The notes beneath the pieces were generated by a model. The model ran no database searches. It was not told the DNA's origin and worked only from the letters and a program-made list of their open reading frames with translations. A program made the position numbers and the translations under genes. A stretch of DNA of 64,000 nt from Symsagittifera roscoffensis. Taxonomy: Eukaryota > Xenacoelomorpha > Acoela > Convolutidae. The DNA lies in the NCBI RefSeq assembly GCF_963678635.1, contig NC_087064.1, forward strand, positions 68,312,025 through 68,376,024, in the 5' to 3' direction. Below, one piece after another: positions 6,908 to 17,471 of the stretch (position 1 is the stretch's first letter; each line of letters starts with the position of its first letter).

Positions 6908-8542
6908 CTTTGAAACTGAGGTTGAGTTTTATTGATTTTTGTTTGTATTTATTGTGTACAATAATTTAACTTTAAAATTGAGTTTGAGTTTGTATCTTGT
7001 ATCTGTTCATTAATTATCACATGATTGGGTTCTGATTAAAAATTTATTTCAAAAGCCTTTAAAAATTGAAGTTTAAAAAATCATTTATTTTTAATAAATT
7101 GACTATTTTTTTTCAATTAAAAACAAAAAAAAATCCGTGAAATTTTCATTTTTTCCACAATTAGGATTTAACATCTTAACATTGAAGTTCTTATTTACAA
7201 TAGTGATCTTGAGAAAAAACTGAAAAGCATCCATATATATGCTAATTTTTAGAAAACAAGATTAAAAAAATCAATTTCGTTTTTGAAAAAAGATAATTAA
7301 CGTCAAAAAAAAAACTGGAAAAAAATAATTTTGGATGAAAACTTATGTTGTCATATGTTTATTCAAATAGTTATCATACAAATTAAACATAATAAAAAAT
7401 AGTATAAAAGATGTTTAAAACCAACTTTTTGATAAAAATACTTATTTTTTTAATGTTTTTTAGTTAAAAATTTGATTTTTTAATTACAAAAAGGAAAAAA
7501 AAGCATTAATTTTTTTCTTTTTCTACAAATTGGAGTTACCATTTGATCATTGATACTGTTGTCTCCAAAAATGATCATTTTGAAAAAAATACAAGTATTC
7601 ATCATCATGCTAAATATTTGAGAAAAATAATAAAAATCAAACTTTTTAATTGATGACTCATCGTTTTTTCATTTTTCCGAAAAAATGCGATTTTCAACCA
7701 GAAGACGCAATTTTTTGTGATGAGCAATTGGTGTTATTATGAAAGTGCATTGATGGGCACGACTAGTGAGATTGTGGGAGTAGATGTTTTTTCAATAGTC
7801 TTCGAGAAAAACGCTAATCCCCTTAATCCCCCCTAAAACAACAAACTCATTTCTCTTTACAGAAAAGTATTTTTTCGGACTTTTTTTTCAAATCGAAAGA
7901 CAATTGAGACAAATTCATGATGACATGGACCGTGCAACCGCTCCGTGATTGACATCATTGATAGCAATGCGCCTGGAAAGTTAAAAAACTGTCATTTTTC
8001 AGTTTTTGCTTTACTTATTCATCATTTCAACTGTTTTTGATACTAATTTTGACATTTTTATAGGATATTCTGTCCCCATGACAACTGGGATATTTAGGAT
8101 CTATTATATGTTGTGACATGCTCAACTTTTATTCGCAATTTCGAAATTTTCATCAATTTATATTTTGAATTGATAAAATATAAAATTAAAACTTTTCTCT
8201 CTTGGCTCTAAAATCATTTTGGATTAAAAATTAGCCCAAACTTGGTTGGCTTAGATTAATTTTTATCGTTTGTAATAATTAATAACGTTTCAAACAACAA
8301 TTTATCTGTTTCGTCCAATCGAATTTGAGTTTGCCAGTTATGGCGGGAAATTCAAATCTAATTCAAATTTTGGCGGGAACTTTAATTCAAATTCAAAATT
8401 ACGCGCGCAAAACACAAACCGTTTTCTCTGCAATTGGTAGACGAACAGTTATGCTTCCCATTTACTGTTGTTTCTGAGTGTAATTTGAGATCACTTGATT
8501 CTTTTTCTTTCTTAAAATCAATAGCTTAACTTATTTCAAAAA
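6908..8542. other. AT-rich gene-free stretch within the element
   Basis: About 1.6 kb without a supportable ORF on either strand. It is rich in poly-A and poly-T tracts. Its right end leads into the polymerase gene and contains near-repeats of 'TTCAAATCTAATTCAAATTTTGGCGGGAA' type blocks (about 8340-8400), where GGCGGGAA occurs twice about 34 nt apart. These could be binding sites upstream of the polymerase gene. Confidence 0.5.
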
Positions 8543-9193
8543 ATGTTCAAATGCAATTTTTGTCCACTGAAATATGCAAATAAGAGCAATAGAAGTCGCC
8601 ATGAGCGTGACAAACATTTTGTTGAAAAAGGACTTATTGTTTATCGATGCAATGAGTGTTCATTCACGGCTCAAATGCTTTCAAATTTACAAAAACATAT
8701 TCTTCACACTCATGGTCAACTTGGAGGTGTTTGTGATTATTGTCATTTGGGATTTCATTCGCCCAAAAACTTATCAGCTCATTTACTAGCAACCCATGTT
8801 CTTCCTGTTATGAGAGCTGCCTCTGCTGATTTAGCCACTACAAGTGCCGCTGCTAATGCTGCTCTCGGTGATGTGCATGCTGTCGATGAAGACGAAATCA
8901 ACGGCACCAATCTTCAAAAAAGTGAGTCTGCTTTTTTCGGTGTTCTTGAAACGTATGTGATCGGCGGAAACCAACCCATGGATGAAAATCAGCCGATTGA
9001 CCTTTTGCAATTTATGCAAGAGAAAAAAGATGAAATTCAAAGTCTCATAATCGATCGAGTTGCAGAAGGACCTAGAAAAGTTCAGTTCAGCGCTAATTTA
9101 GGTTTGGTAAAACCTAAAGTAATAAATGATTCTAGTAAAACTGAGCACGACGAGCGGATTGACATTTATGCAAACTCTGATATGAAACCTTAG
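8543..9193 (+). CDS. C2H2 zinc-finger N-terminal part of the element DNA polymerase
   Basis: The frame carries three C2H2 fingers of the form C-x2-C-x12-H-x4-H: CNFC...H..., CNEC...H... and CDYC...H... within the first 90 residues. An Ala-rich patch and an acidic linker follow, with DVHAVDEDE. The frame stops at TAG 9191-9193, but the sequence after this stop continues in the same frame as the polymerase. I therefore read this as the N-terminal domain of one long polymerase ORF rather than a separate gene. Zinc fingers at the N-terminus of Polinton-type polymerases are known. The fingers could bind element DNA or the terminal protein complex. Alternatively this is a free-standing 216-residue zinc-finger protein with the polymerase starting at ATG 9194. 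Confidence 0.7.
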   Translation: MFKCNFCPLKYANKSNRSRHERDKHFVEKGLIVYRCNECSFTAQMLSNLQKHILHTHGQLGGVCDYCHLGFHSPKNLSAHLLATHVLPVMRAASADLATTSAAANAALGDVHAVDEDEINGTNLQKSESAFFGVLETYVIGGNQPMDENQPIDLLQFMQEKKDEIQSLIIDRVAEGPRKVQFSANLGLVKPKVINDSSKTEHDERIDIYANSDMKP

Positions 9194-12100
9194 ATGAGCT
9201 TAGGATTAGAAGATGATGAGTTTTTTGAAATGGTCGAAAAAAAGCAAGCAGTTTTGGAGACTTTTGCATCTTATGGAAGCGGTTGGGTTTTGCAACACGT
9301 AATTCAAGTTTTTGTTAAACTTGCAAAGTTTTCACCAATCCGTGGGTCATCTTATATTGACTTGCCTTTTCGAATTCGAATGTCCCAGAATTTGATAAAC
9401 ATTAGAAATCACTAAGATAATAATTGCTTCGAACTTTGCTTTACCGCTGCTTATAGTCTGAAGCATGGTGTTGACCTACTTCTAACTGATCAACAAAAAG
9501 CGAACCCAGCAGCTGCGCGGACACAACCTGATACATACACTGCTGAAAGTGCACACAAAGCCCAAGGTAATTTTGATTCACCCATGAGTTTCGCTTCAAT
9601 TGGAAAATTTGAACAACTTAACGACGTGCGGGTAAATGTGTTCCAGTACCACAAGGGAGATTTGTTGCCTATGTATATATCAAAACTACCAAACCAAGAT
9701 AACAGCACCCAAACTGAAATATTTGACATGGACCTGCTTCTCTTGTATGAGCCTGCAAAGCATCACTATGTACTTATAATCGATTTGTTAAAGCTCATCT
9801 GCGAAATCAAAGGGTGTAAGTATCGCACAATTGCACGTTTATGTAGAAACTGCTTTCACATTAGTTGGAGTGATGAAACTCACGAGCAACACATCCAGTG
9901 TTGTAAGGATCATGAACCTGCTCTAGTAGTCATGCCTTCAGCAGAAAAAGGTACCAACAGATACGAGTTCAAAAACCTCCAGGCCTTGTGGTTTGTACCA
10001 CTTGTGATTTATTTTGATTTTGAATCATTTCTGAAACCTGTAGATTCTTGTCCTGATAATCCATCGCGATCATCTACCCGAGTTGTACAAAAACACGAAG
10101 CTTGTGGGTATTCATTGGCTGTAATTGAACACGGAAATTCACAGCCCTACTTCTTTGACTATGACAGCTCTGATCAATGCATGAAAAAGTTTCTCAATCA
10201 GTTGCATCAATTAGCGAGAGAGATATATGATCAGAAGCGACGGTTTCCTCAATTTCTAGAAAGCCAAGAATCGTTGAACAAAGAAAACACATCAACATGT
10301 TGGATTTGCTGTATACATTTTACCAATGAGCACGAAAAATGTCTTGACCATTGCCATTTTTCTGGAAAATTTTTGGGATGGGCACATGAAAAATGCAACC
10401 TCGCAAGACGAACTGTAAATTTCACCCCAGTCATTGGACATAACATCCAGAACTATGACCTTCACCACATTTGTCTCGCATTGCATGAATGCGAGCCAAC
10501 AAGTACAATGAGTGTTATACCTAGCACCGACGAAAAATATATATCGTTAAGCATTGGAGTCCTAATTAAAACTATAAAAAGGAAAAACGGATCTGAGCAA
10601 AAAGTTTTTGAATACCTCAGTTTTATTGACTCATGCAAGTTTTTGAATTCTTCCCTGCAAAAATTGGTTGATAATCTACCAGCGGAAAAAATGTCAATTT
10701 TGAACAAGTATTTTGCAAACGAGACGGAGGAGCAACGGTGTCTGATACGACAAAAAGGTTTCTACCCTTATTCGTACATGACCGGAAGAGAAAAATTTGC
10801 AGAAAAAGAATTGCCTCCTTTGCAAAATTGGTCCGATGTTTTGAATGGAGGAAAAGTTGCAGTTTCACAAGCGGATCTGGAACATGCAAAGAAAGTTTTT
10901 AGAGTGTTCAAATGTCAAAACTTGGAGGATTATCACAACTTGTATCTCAAGTGTGATACACTCCTTCTTGCTTGCGTCTTTGAAGAATTTCGACAAATTA
11001 GTCACCAAACTTATGGTCTGGACTGCGCGCACCATTTTAGTGCTTCAAACTTAGCTGGAGACGCCTTCAAACGTATCTGCAAAGACTCGAATGTTCAGCT
11101 TTTATCAGACCGCAGGCATCTCGAATTGGTCGAGAATATGATGCGAGGTGGTACTGCATCCGTGTTCCATAGTCGCTTTTTCAAAGCCAACAACAAAGAA
11201 TGCCCCGACTTCAACCCAGATCAACCTAGCACCTACGGGTTTATGATCGATGCAAATAACCTCTATGGCGGCGTCATGCAAACGGAGAAATTACCGTTGC
11301 GTAACTTTGAGCTAATAGAGCATATAGAAGACGAGGTGATTGTGAACCAAATCCTCAACATGACTGAAGACTCTTTGATTGGATTTATATTGGAAGTTGA
11401 TCTCGAGTATCCAGAAGAACTGCATGAGGATCATCAAGATTACCCTTTAGCTCCTACTAAAGAAAGTGTACCCCAGGATTGGTTGAGTCCCTACCAAACA
11501 AATTTACTCGAGCAGATGAAAAATCAAGACATTGCAAGACGTTCAATTGGAAAGACCAAAAAGTTACTGCAGACGCTGCATGACAAGTCAAATTATACAA
11601 TTCATTACAAACTATTGCAATTGTTTGTTAGGTTGGGACTTAAAGTTAAAAAAGTGCACCGTGTGCTGAAGTTTGAACAAGAAGCATGGTTAGAACCATA
11701 CATCACATTGAACACGACTAAACGACAACAAGCTAAAAATAAATTTGAGGAGGATTTGTACAAACTACTGAACAATTGTGCTTATGGGAAAACATGCGAG
11801 TCGAAGCGCAAACGGATGCTTGTTCGGATAGTTAGAGATTATCATGCCGCTTTGCGAGAAATTAGTGCATTCGAATTTAAATCCTACAAAATGTTTGGAG
11901 AAAACTTGGCAGCGTTCACTTCGAATCCAACAAAAATCTATTGGGATGTCCCAACAATTGTGGGAGCTAGTGTTCTTGTGTTAGCAAAGTTTCACATGTA
12001 TAAATTTCATTACGATATAATGAAACCAAATTTTGAATGTCAACTATTGTATTCTGATACAGACAGTCTCCTGTACCAAGTCAAAAGTGAAGATTTATAC

Positions 12101-12284
12101 CGAGAAATTTCCGAAAAAAGGAATATTTTGAATGAACTTGACTTGTCAAATTACCCGAAGAACCACCCTCTCTACGACCCGAAAAACAAAATGGTTGTTT
12201 TAAAATTCAAGGATGAGTTTCCAGGAGACATTATAACCGAGTTTATATCCCTCAAACCCAAGCTTTATTCCATTTTGTCCAGAG
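9194..12284 (+). CDS. polB: Protein-primed family B DNA polymerase (DNA_pol_B_2), exon 1
   Basis: This replicates the element. Exonuclease motif I is IYFDFESF at 10007-10030. It is followed by an endonuclease VII-like His-Me finger with CWIC, DHCHFSGKF and HEKCNLARR (about 10294-10410). Next come an Exo II-like GHNIQNYDLH and an Exo III-like YLKCDTLLLACVFEEF. Polymerase motif A is DANNLYGG at 11249, motif B is LLNNCAYGKT near 11765, and motif C is YSDTDS at 12050. DANNLYG in place of DxxSLYP is typical of the protein-primed branch. An in-frame TAA at 9413-9415 interrupts the N-terminal region; the 56 codons between it and ATG 9584 are open and match the family's 'D-N-x-C-F' block. All catalytic motifs follow this stop, so the 902-residue ORF from 9584 still carries them. 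The exon ends at 12284 before a GTAATT donor. Confidence 0.85.
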
Positions 12285-12963
12285 GTAATTAATTTCTATT
12301 TGCCTTATTTGTGAGCACGAATTTCAAAAAATTTTGATTTTTCGTGATTTTTTTTTCGGAAGGCAATTTTTATTTGTGGGCGAAAAAATGTAATTTTATC
12401 AAAAAAAAAGAAATTTGGAAAAAACTTTTTAGGCGAAAAAGTATAATTTTTTTTGAAATTTTTTTTTTGTGGGCGGTTTTTTTTTGTGGGCGAAATTTTT
12501 TTTTTTTTTTTGGAAAAAAAAAATTTTTTTTGTTCGAAAAAAAATTTCGGGCGAAAAAGTGTATTTTGTTTTGAAAAAAAATTGGAAAAAACTTTTTAGG
12601 CGAAAAAAAATAATTTTTTTGAAAATTTTTGGTTTTTTTTTTGTGGGCGATTTTTTTTTTTTTTTTTTTTTTTTTTGTGGGCGAAAAATTTTTTTTAAAA
12701 AAATTTTTTTGTCGGCAAAAAATTTTTTTTTAAAAATTTTTTTGTCGGGGATTTTTTTTTTGTGTTGGTTGATTGTTGTTTTTTTTTTAATGATGACTAA
12801 TTTTTAAGGTCACACCTGGCCTTCATGTATTTTTTTTTGTTGCACCTGGCCTTCAAGTTAACATGATGTAGCTATTAAAAAAAACATCGTATTTGGTTTT
12901 TTTACCACCACACATTAGTGATCATCAAAAAATTGATTAGTAATCATATAAATAAAATTTTAG
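12285..12963 (+). other. Intron in the DNA polymerase gene
   Basis: The polymerase frame runs into GTAATTAA directly after the SLKPKLYS block, while the usual C-terminal block (AKGV...FDDKRY...YGH) resumes at 12964 after an ATTTTAG acceptor. Joining at GT (12285) and AG (12963) keeps the phase: one base before and two bases after make a whole codon. Both exons then total 4476 nt, exactly divisible by three. The 679-nt interval holds a poly-T/GGGCG tract. A transposon-like or slippage-driven insertion is the alternative reading. Confidence 0.7.
12330..12800 (+). repeat. Poly-T tract with recurring GGGCGAAAA-type islands
   Basis: Long T runs alternate with islands such as GTGGGCGAAAAA, AGGCGAAAAAG and GTCGGCAAAAAA, at least eight times. 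It looks like a degenerate short tandem repeat expanded inside the polymerase intron. Homopolymer lengths here are likely to be unreliable in an assembly. Confidence 0.75.
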
Positions 12964-13697
12964 ACTGCAGAAAATTATCGGCGAAAGGTGTATCCAAAGC
13001 TGCTCAGAAGATGTTGAGTCATCAGCGATATCGAGACACCTTGACCTCTGGCTCGTTATTCAAAACTGAAAACAGTCGAATCGCATCCGAGTCACACAAT
13101 CTGCAAACAGTGACTTCGACGAAAACATCGTTATCAGCTTTTGATGACAAACGCTACATCCTCGATGATGGTCAGCAGACTCTTCCTTACGGTCACAAAA
13201 ACATCGTGGGTCAAACTGTGATTGGCATTGATGATAGTGATGACAACACAGCCGCTGTTAATTCTGACCCAACTGACGATGACGATTTGGAAAAATGGAT
13301 GCCATTTTTTGAAGATCGTCAACAACCAGTGTCGTGGGATTGTGACGATTTCCTAGATGGGGTGTCTGAAGAATTCGCTAACACTCAAAACGTTGATTGG
13401 GACCATCCGGAAATTGATGATGAATACTCTGAGGATAGTTTTGCTGTTGAGAACACACAACCACATCGCTCGCTTCGACAACTGATGGACCAGGTCAATA
13501 GCAGTTGGCAAACTCCAGACCCCGGTCTGATTCGGGCAGCAGAAACCAACGACAGTGATATTGATAGCGGGGATATCGCGGATCTGGAGGCCAATACTTC
13601 CGATGAGGACGAGTCGTCATTCTTCAACGATTCGTTTTTCGATTATGAAGCAGTTGAAGTAGAAGAACCACGGTCAAAAAATCGACGAATAGATTAA
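12964..13697 (+). CDS. polB: DNA polymerase exon 2: conserved C-terminus plus acidic extension
   Basis: The first 75 residues carry the C-terminal block of Polinton-type polymerases: AKGVSKAAQKMLSHQRY, then LFKTENSRIASESHNLQT, then LSAFDDKRYILDDGQ and LPYGH. This is expected directly downstream of the motif that ends exon 1, so the two pieces are one gene. After YGH, where family members as I remember them usually end, the frame continues about 165 residues as a strongly acidic, Ser-rich tail (DDSDDN, DPTDDDD, SDEDESS) closing with a basic KNRRID. The stop is at 13695-13697. The extension could be an interaction region or a separate domain fused to the polymerase. The frame is intact. Confidence 0.8.
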
Positions 13698-14257
13698 AAC
13701 ACAAAAAAACACCACATTAACTTTTGTATAGTAAATAAAATTCAGTTATTTAATATGAGAATTGTCTGTACATAAAATTTGACCTACCGCTATTCCGTGT
13801 TTAGTGTGTATTTAAGTGCGAGATTTTGTTCAGCTTTGGAACTCAATTAATCTGGGATATAAACAATTTCATTTAAGCGATAGTGTCTTTAGCATACTTT
13901 TGTATGTATTTGTATGTAATTTGAGTTTGAATCAAAGTTTTAAGAAGAATTGAGCAAACAGTCTATATAGCGCAGTTAAACACTCCAGCTGGTTTCAGAA
14001 CGAAGATTTGGCAAATCCTTTCCCGCACCAAACATGTAACCACAACGTTCAGTGGAATACTCAATAATATACCGAAGTTTTACATGAGGACTATTAGGTA
14101 TAAAACTATACATGGTGACAATTAGGATTATTACATGGTGACCATTGCTGATCATTTAATACATGGTGACCATTATGATTTATACCTAATGGTCATCCAT
14201 GTATGACAACCCCCCCCCCCCGATCCTAGGTGCACTATATGCATACTACTAATTTTT
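13698..14257. other. Gene-free right flank of the polymerase, up to the gap
   Basis: No ORF is supported. Between 14080 and 14210 the 11-mer TACATGGTGAC appears three times (near 14110, 14134 and 14160), followed by a C homopolymer of about 14 at 14208-14221. The right end of the Polinton-like element should lie here or in the gap, but no terminal inverted repeat can be assigned because the left end is outside the window. Confidence 0.5.
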
Positions 14258-14457
14258 NNNNNNNNNNNNNNNNNNNNNNNNNNNNNNNNNNNNNNNNNNN
14301 NNNNNNNNNNNNNNNNNNNNNNNNNNNNNNNNNNNNNNNNNNNNNNNNNNNNNNNNNNNNNNNNNNNNNNNNNNNNNNNNNNNNNNNNNNNNNNNNNNNN
14401 NNNNNNNNNNNNNNNNNNNNNNNNNNNNNNNNNNNNNNNNNNNNNNNNNNNNNNNNN
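14258..14457. other. Assembly gap of exactly 200 N
   Basis: A run of 200 N, most likely a placeholder of fixed size. It follows a C homopolymer and a small tandem repeat, which are typical places for assembly to break. Linkage between the Polinton-like element and everything to the right depends on this join. Confidence 0.99.
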
Positions 14458-15734
14458 GTGCAAGAACAATACCTGCTCGTTAATTTTGAATTAGGTTTTT
14501 TTGGTTTAAACTGACTTTTGGTAACGATTGATAATTGATCATAAACGTTTACCCACTCATTATAATTTAAAGATTCTTAATTTTTTGTTAAAAAAGACAA
14601 AATTTTGCTTTTATTCATCCAACAGAAACAAACCTAACGGCAAACGCAATAGGTTTTTGTTCATTTCTGCCTCTTTCTGGATCCATTCTGTTGATTGGTT
14701 TCAAAGTTTTCAGATAGCCAGTGAACTCATATTTTAAAGGTTTGTTTTGGCTGATGAGTGTTTTTTTTTGGAAAAAAATAAAAACTGTAATTTCAACGTC
14801 TTTTTCATATTGGACAGAACTATCAGATATCACTGTTGAAACACATTCCATCTGGAAACCGCAGTTTAAAGTTTTCAGTACCTCCGCTTTTATGCTCAGT
14901 CACACAAATCATTTTTTTTGGAAAGTCATCAAAAAATCGGTAGCTTTAAATCCCTAAGGAACATCGGCTCACGGCTCCGAGAAATCCAACAGCCCTTTGA
15001 ATAAGTTTTAATTGGAATCAAATTTTTTCAATAGGCAAAAAAAATCAAAAACATATCGCAAACTTTTTTCAAAACAAGCTTATTTTGGAAAATCTGTCGA
15101 TACTGTCTCTAGCTCAGCCAAGCGTTTCAAGCACAAAATAACTTGTCAGATGCTATGAATACTTTCCTGCCCGGCTGCAACTTGTGCTTCTTCTGAAACC
15201 TAATTGCCTCATTTTCTTTTTCATTTGTGGAAAAAGTAATTTGCCCTCCTTTTGTTTAACATTTTTCAATAATGAATTTCAAAATAATCATTACAGCAAA
15301 CCTCCAAAAAGAAGAAAGAGCGTTAACATATATTCAGAAGTCTTATGAGAAACAAAATTCAAGCAGAAAAGTGCTTAAGTTTTTTAAAATTCATTCAAGA
15401 AAGCGCTAGAAAACATAGAAAAAACTACAAACTTCACACATATATAGCTAAATTTTCCATGCTTAAATAAAGCTGAAAGGTTTCTTTGCTCAAAGTGTGA
15501 CAGGAAATTGGAGCTGTTTAAATTAGCATAAAGCTAAATCAGCATAAATTTTTGCTAGCTTTATTTAGGCGTTATCGCGGTCTTTTTAAAACTATTCTGG
15601 AAGAAAATGTCCGAAATTTTTTTTGCTATGGCCATTTAATGGCTGATGCATGACTATTTAATTGCCTTACTACTTTCTACTACAAAAAAAAGCTGAATAA
15701 AAACCAAATCAACTTCTTTAATTATGCTCAATTA
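14458..15734. other. AT-rich gene-free stretch
   Basis: About 1.3 kb without a supportable ORF. Short repeats of AGCATAAAGCTAAA type occur around 15520-15565. Nothing else recognisable. Confidence 0.5.
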
Positions 15735-15742
15735 GAGCCAGA

Positions 15743-17207
15743 CATACTTGTCAACGGGCCGGGCCGAAGTTTTCACTTTCGTCAACGGGCCCCAACGGGC
15801 CTTACTTTTATTGACTAACCAATGTTATGTTTCAGTGCGCACTGTACAGCTTGCAGTGTGCTAAACGACATGACTACTACGTTCACTGCCGATTCACTGC
15901 AGAAACAAATTCGACGTGACACGAAGCACGAAATCTTTGCATTTGTGGAAGAAGACTCTGGGACGATTTTACTGCATGTGCCATCGCTTGAACACTGTCC
16001 TCTGTGATGGCTGGAAGGAAGCAAATCTCAAGTCGCCAGAATTAAAAGAGTACAGCACGTCTGCATTTGAGCTAGTAGCTTACTGTAGGACTTCGGTGGG
16101 ATTGCAGGAGCAACTGCCAATTACGATTAAGTCAGGTTGTGCGACTCGCGGCTGGACAGCAACTGAACAACGGGCTACAAGTATTGAGAAAAGCAAGGAT
16201 GAACCCGCAATAGTATTGGCAGGTCGCAACAGACTATATTTACTTTCCGCTATTAACCTGGACCTTAACCGCTCTGTGAGCATTCTGTACAAAACTTTCA
16301 GACTTGTATTCAAGAAATTGGTGGCATCCAATTCGCCAACAATAAACCTGGTGATTCCGTGTTATTACAACTTACATAGTCTGCTAAAGCGTATTCCTGG
16401 TGACGAACAACCAATACTTGTTCTGAAACAATGCATTATGGATGGTTTGAACAACAAGTTTTACGGGTCCATTAAAGCAATCCATTGGCTTGGTACTTTC
16501 CTCGACCCTTCATTCCGGTCGTTTTCATTCATGCCAAAAATTTCAACAAGTGACTTGGAATTTAAGGAAAGAACCATAAACGATGTTGACAAATGGGTAC
16601 TAGAACAAATATGTCAGTTAAAGCCAAACGCAGACGAAGAACCATCTGTTACCCGACGCCGAGCAGAGCCAACAATTCCAACTCAACAACAAGATTTCTT
16701 TTCTGATATGCGCGAAAATTTTGCTGAAAATCAGTCAATTCCTGTGGGCGAGATAGCATATGACGAGCGGGCTTTGCGCTTTTGCGGTTCAGAAGAGATA
16801 GAAGTATACAAGTCTCTCTCAATTGCAGTTGCAGATTGTGGTGTTCTTCAATTTTGGAGAAAGAACTCTGACAAGCTTCCACTGTTGTCCAGAGTTGCGC
16901 GAAAGGTGCTTGGAACGCAGGCCAATTCCGGGCAGTCGGAGAGGCTTTACTCTGATTGCGGTTTGACGATATCCGAAAGACGGGCAAAACTTTCGCCTAC
17001 AACCATGGCTTTTAAAAAAGGTCTTTATAAATAAGTAAAACAATTAATTAAAATTGTTTTGAAACAAATTTGTTTTTTACCAAAAAAGCAGCAACGGGCC
17101 CCAACGGGCCGAGATTTAATAAATTCCCTGTTTATCGGGCCGCCAACAAGCTCGACTTGAATTATATTGGGCCGGGCCTCAATTATGGCGGCCCGTTAAC
17201 AAGTCTG
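15743..17207 (+). mobile_element. hAT-family DNA transposon with TIRs and 8-bp target duplication
   Basis: The left end CATACTTGTCAACGGGCC (15743-15760) and the reverse complement of the right end, CAGACTTGTTAACGGGCC (17190-17207), match at 16 of 18 bases. They are flanked by GAGCCAGA (15735-15742) and GAACCAGA (17208-17215), an 8-bp target duplication with one mismatch, as expected for hAT. Subterminal copies of CAACGGGCC occur several times at both ends. The 1465-bp length is short for an autonomous hAT, and only the C-terminal part of the transposase is present, so this is an internally deleted, ageing copy. Confidence 0.85.
15916..17034 (+). pseudogene. hAT transposase, N-terminally truncated
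   Basis: This is a 372-residue open frame. It starts near CHRLNTVLCDGWKE, the second part of the RNase H-like core. ATRGW stands where hAT proteins have the TRW motif. The C-terminus is the hAT dimerisation region: FWRKNSDKLPLLSRVARKVL, then GQSERLYSDCGLTISERRAKLSP. The N-terminal BED zinc finger and the first catalytic Asp are missing. Another frame at 15822-16007 holds TTFTADSLQKQ, which looks like the preceding block displaced by a frameshift or lost sequence. It sits inside the TIR-bounded element at 15743-17207. The protein is unlikely to be catalytically active on its own. Confidence 0.85.
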
Positions 17208-17230
17208 GAACCAGATTTCTTTTTCATAAC

Positions 17231-17471
17231 CAGTAGCGGATTTAGGGGGGGGGGGGGGGGGGGGGCGTACTCTTCCCTCCTAAAAGTGCCAAAGAACGCC
17301 TTTTTTCAAAAATTTGCTTGCGGTGCAGAAAATTGGGTCAAGTTAGGGTCTTCATAGTGGTTTGCGAGAGCTCAGATAATCAATTTGGTCGACCTAAAAA
17401 AAAAGGTCGACAAAATTATTTTCAAAACTTTTTCAAAATCCCCCCTCGAGAAATTCCTAGGTCGGCGCCTG
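17231..17471 (-). mobile_element. hAT-type MITE, copy 1, perfect 8-bp target duplication
   Basis: The element runs from CAGTAGCGGATTTAGG (left) to CCTAGGTCGGCGCCTG (right, reverse-complement CAGGCGCCGACCTAGG). It is flanked by TTCATAAC on both sides (17223-17230 and 17472-17479), an exact 8-bp duplication. The interior matches copies at 18245 and 19049 in inverse orientation, including the GGTCGACC and GAGCTCTC blocks. It contains a G homopolymer of about 17. It inserted only 15 bp beyond the hAT element's target duplication. Confidence 0.85.

Noticed and set aside
12344-12807. Plus-strand ORFs rich in Phe, Lys and Gly
   Set aside because: Arise from poly-T and GGGCG low-complexity sequence inside the polymerase intron.
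14173-14514. ORFs running across the N gap
   Set aside because: Most of their codons are undetermined bases.
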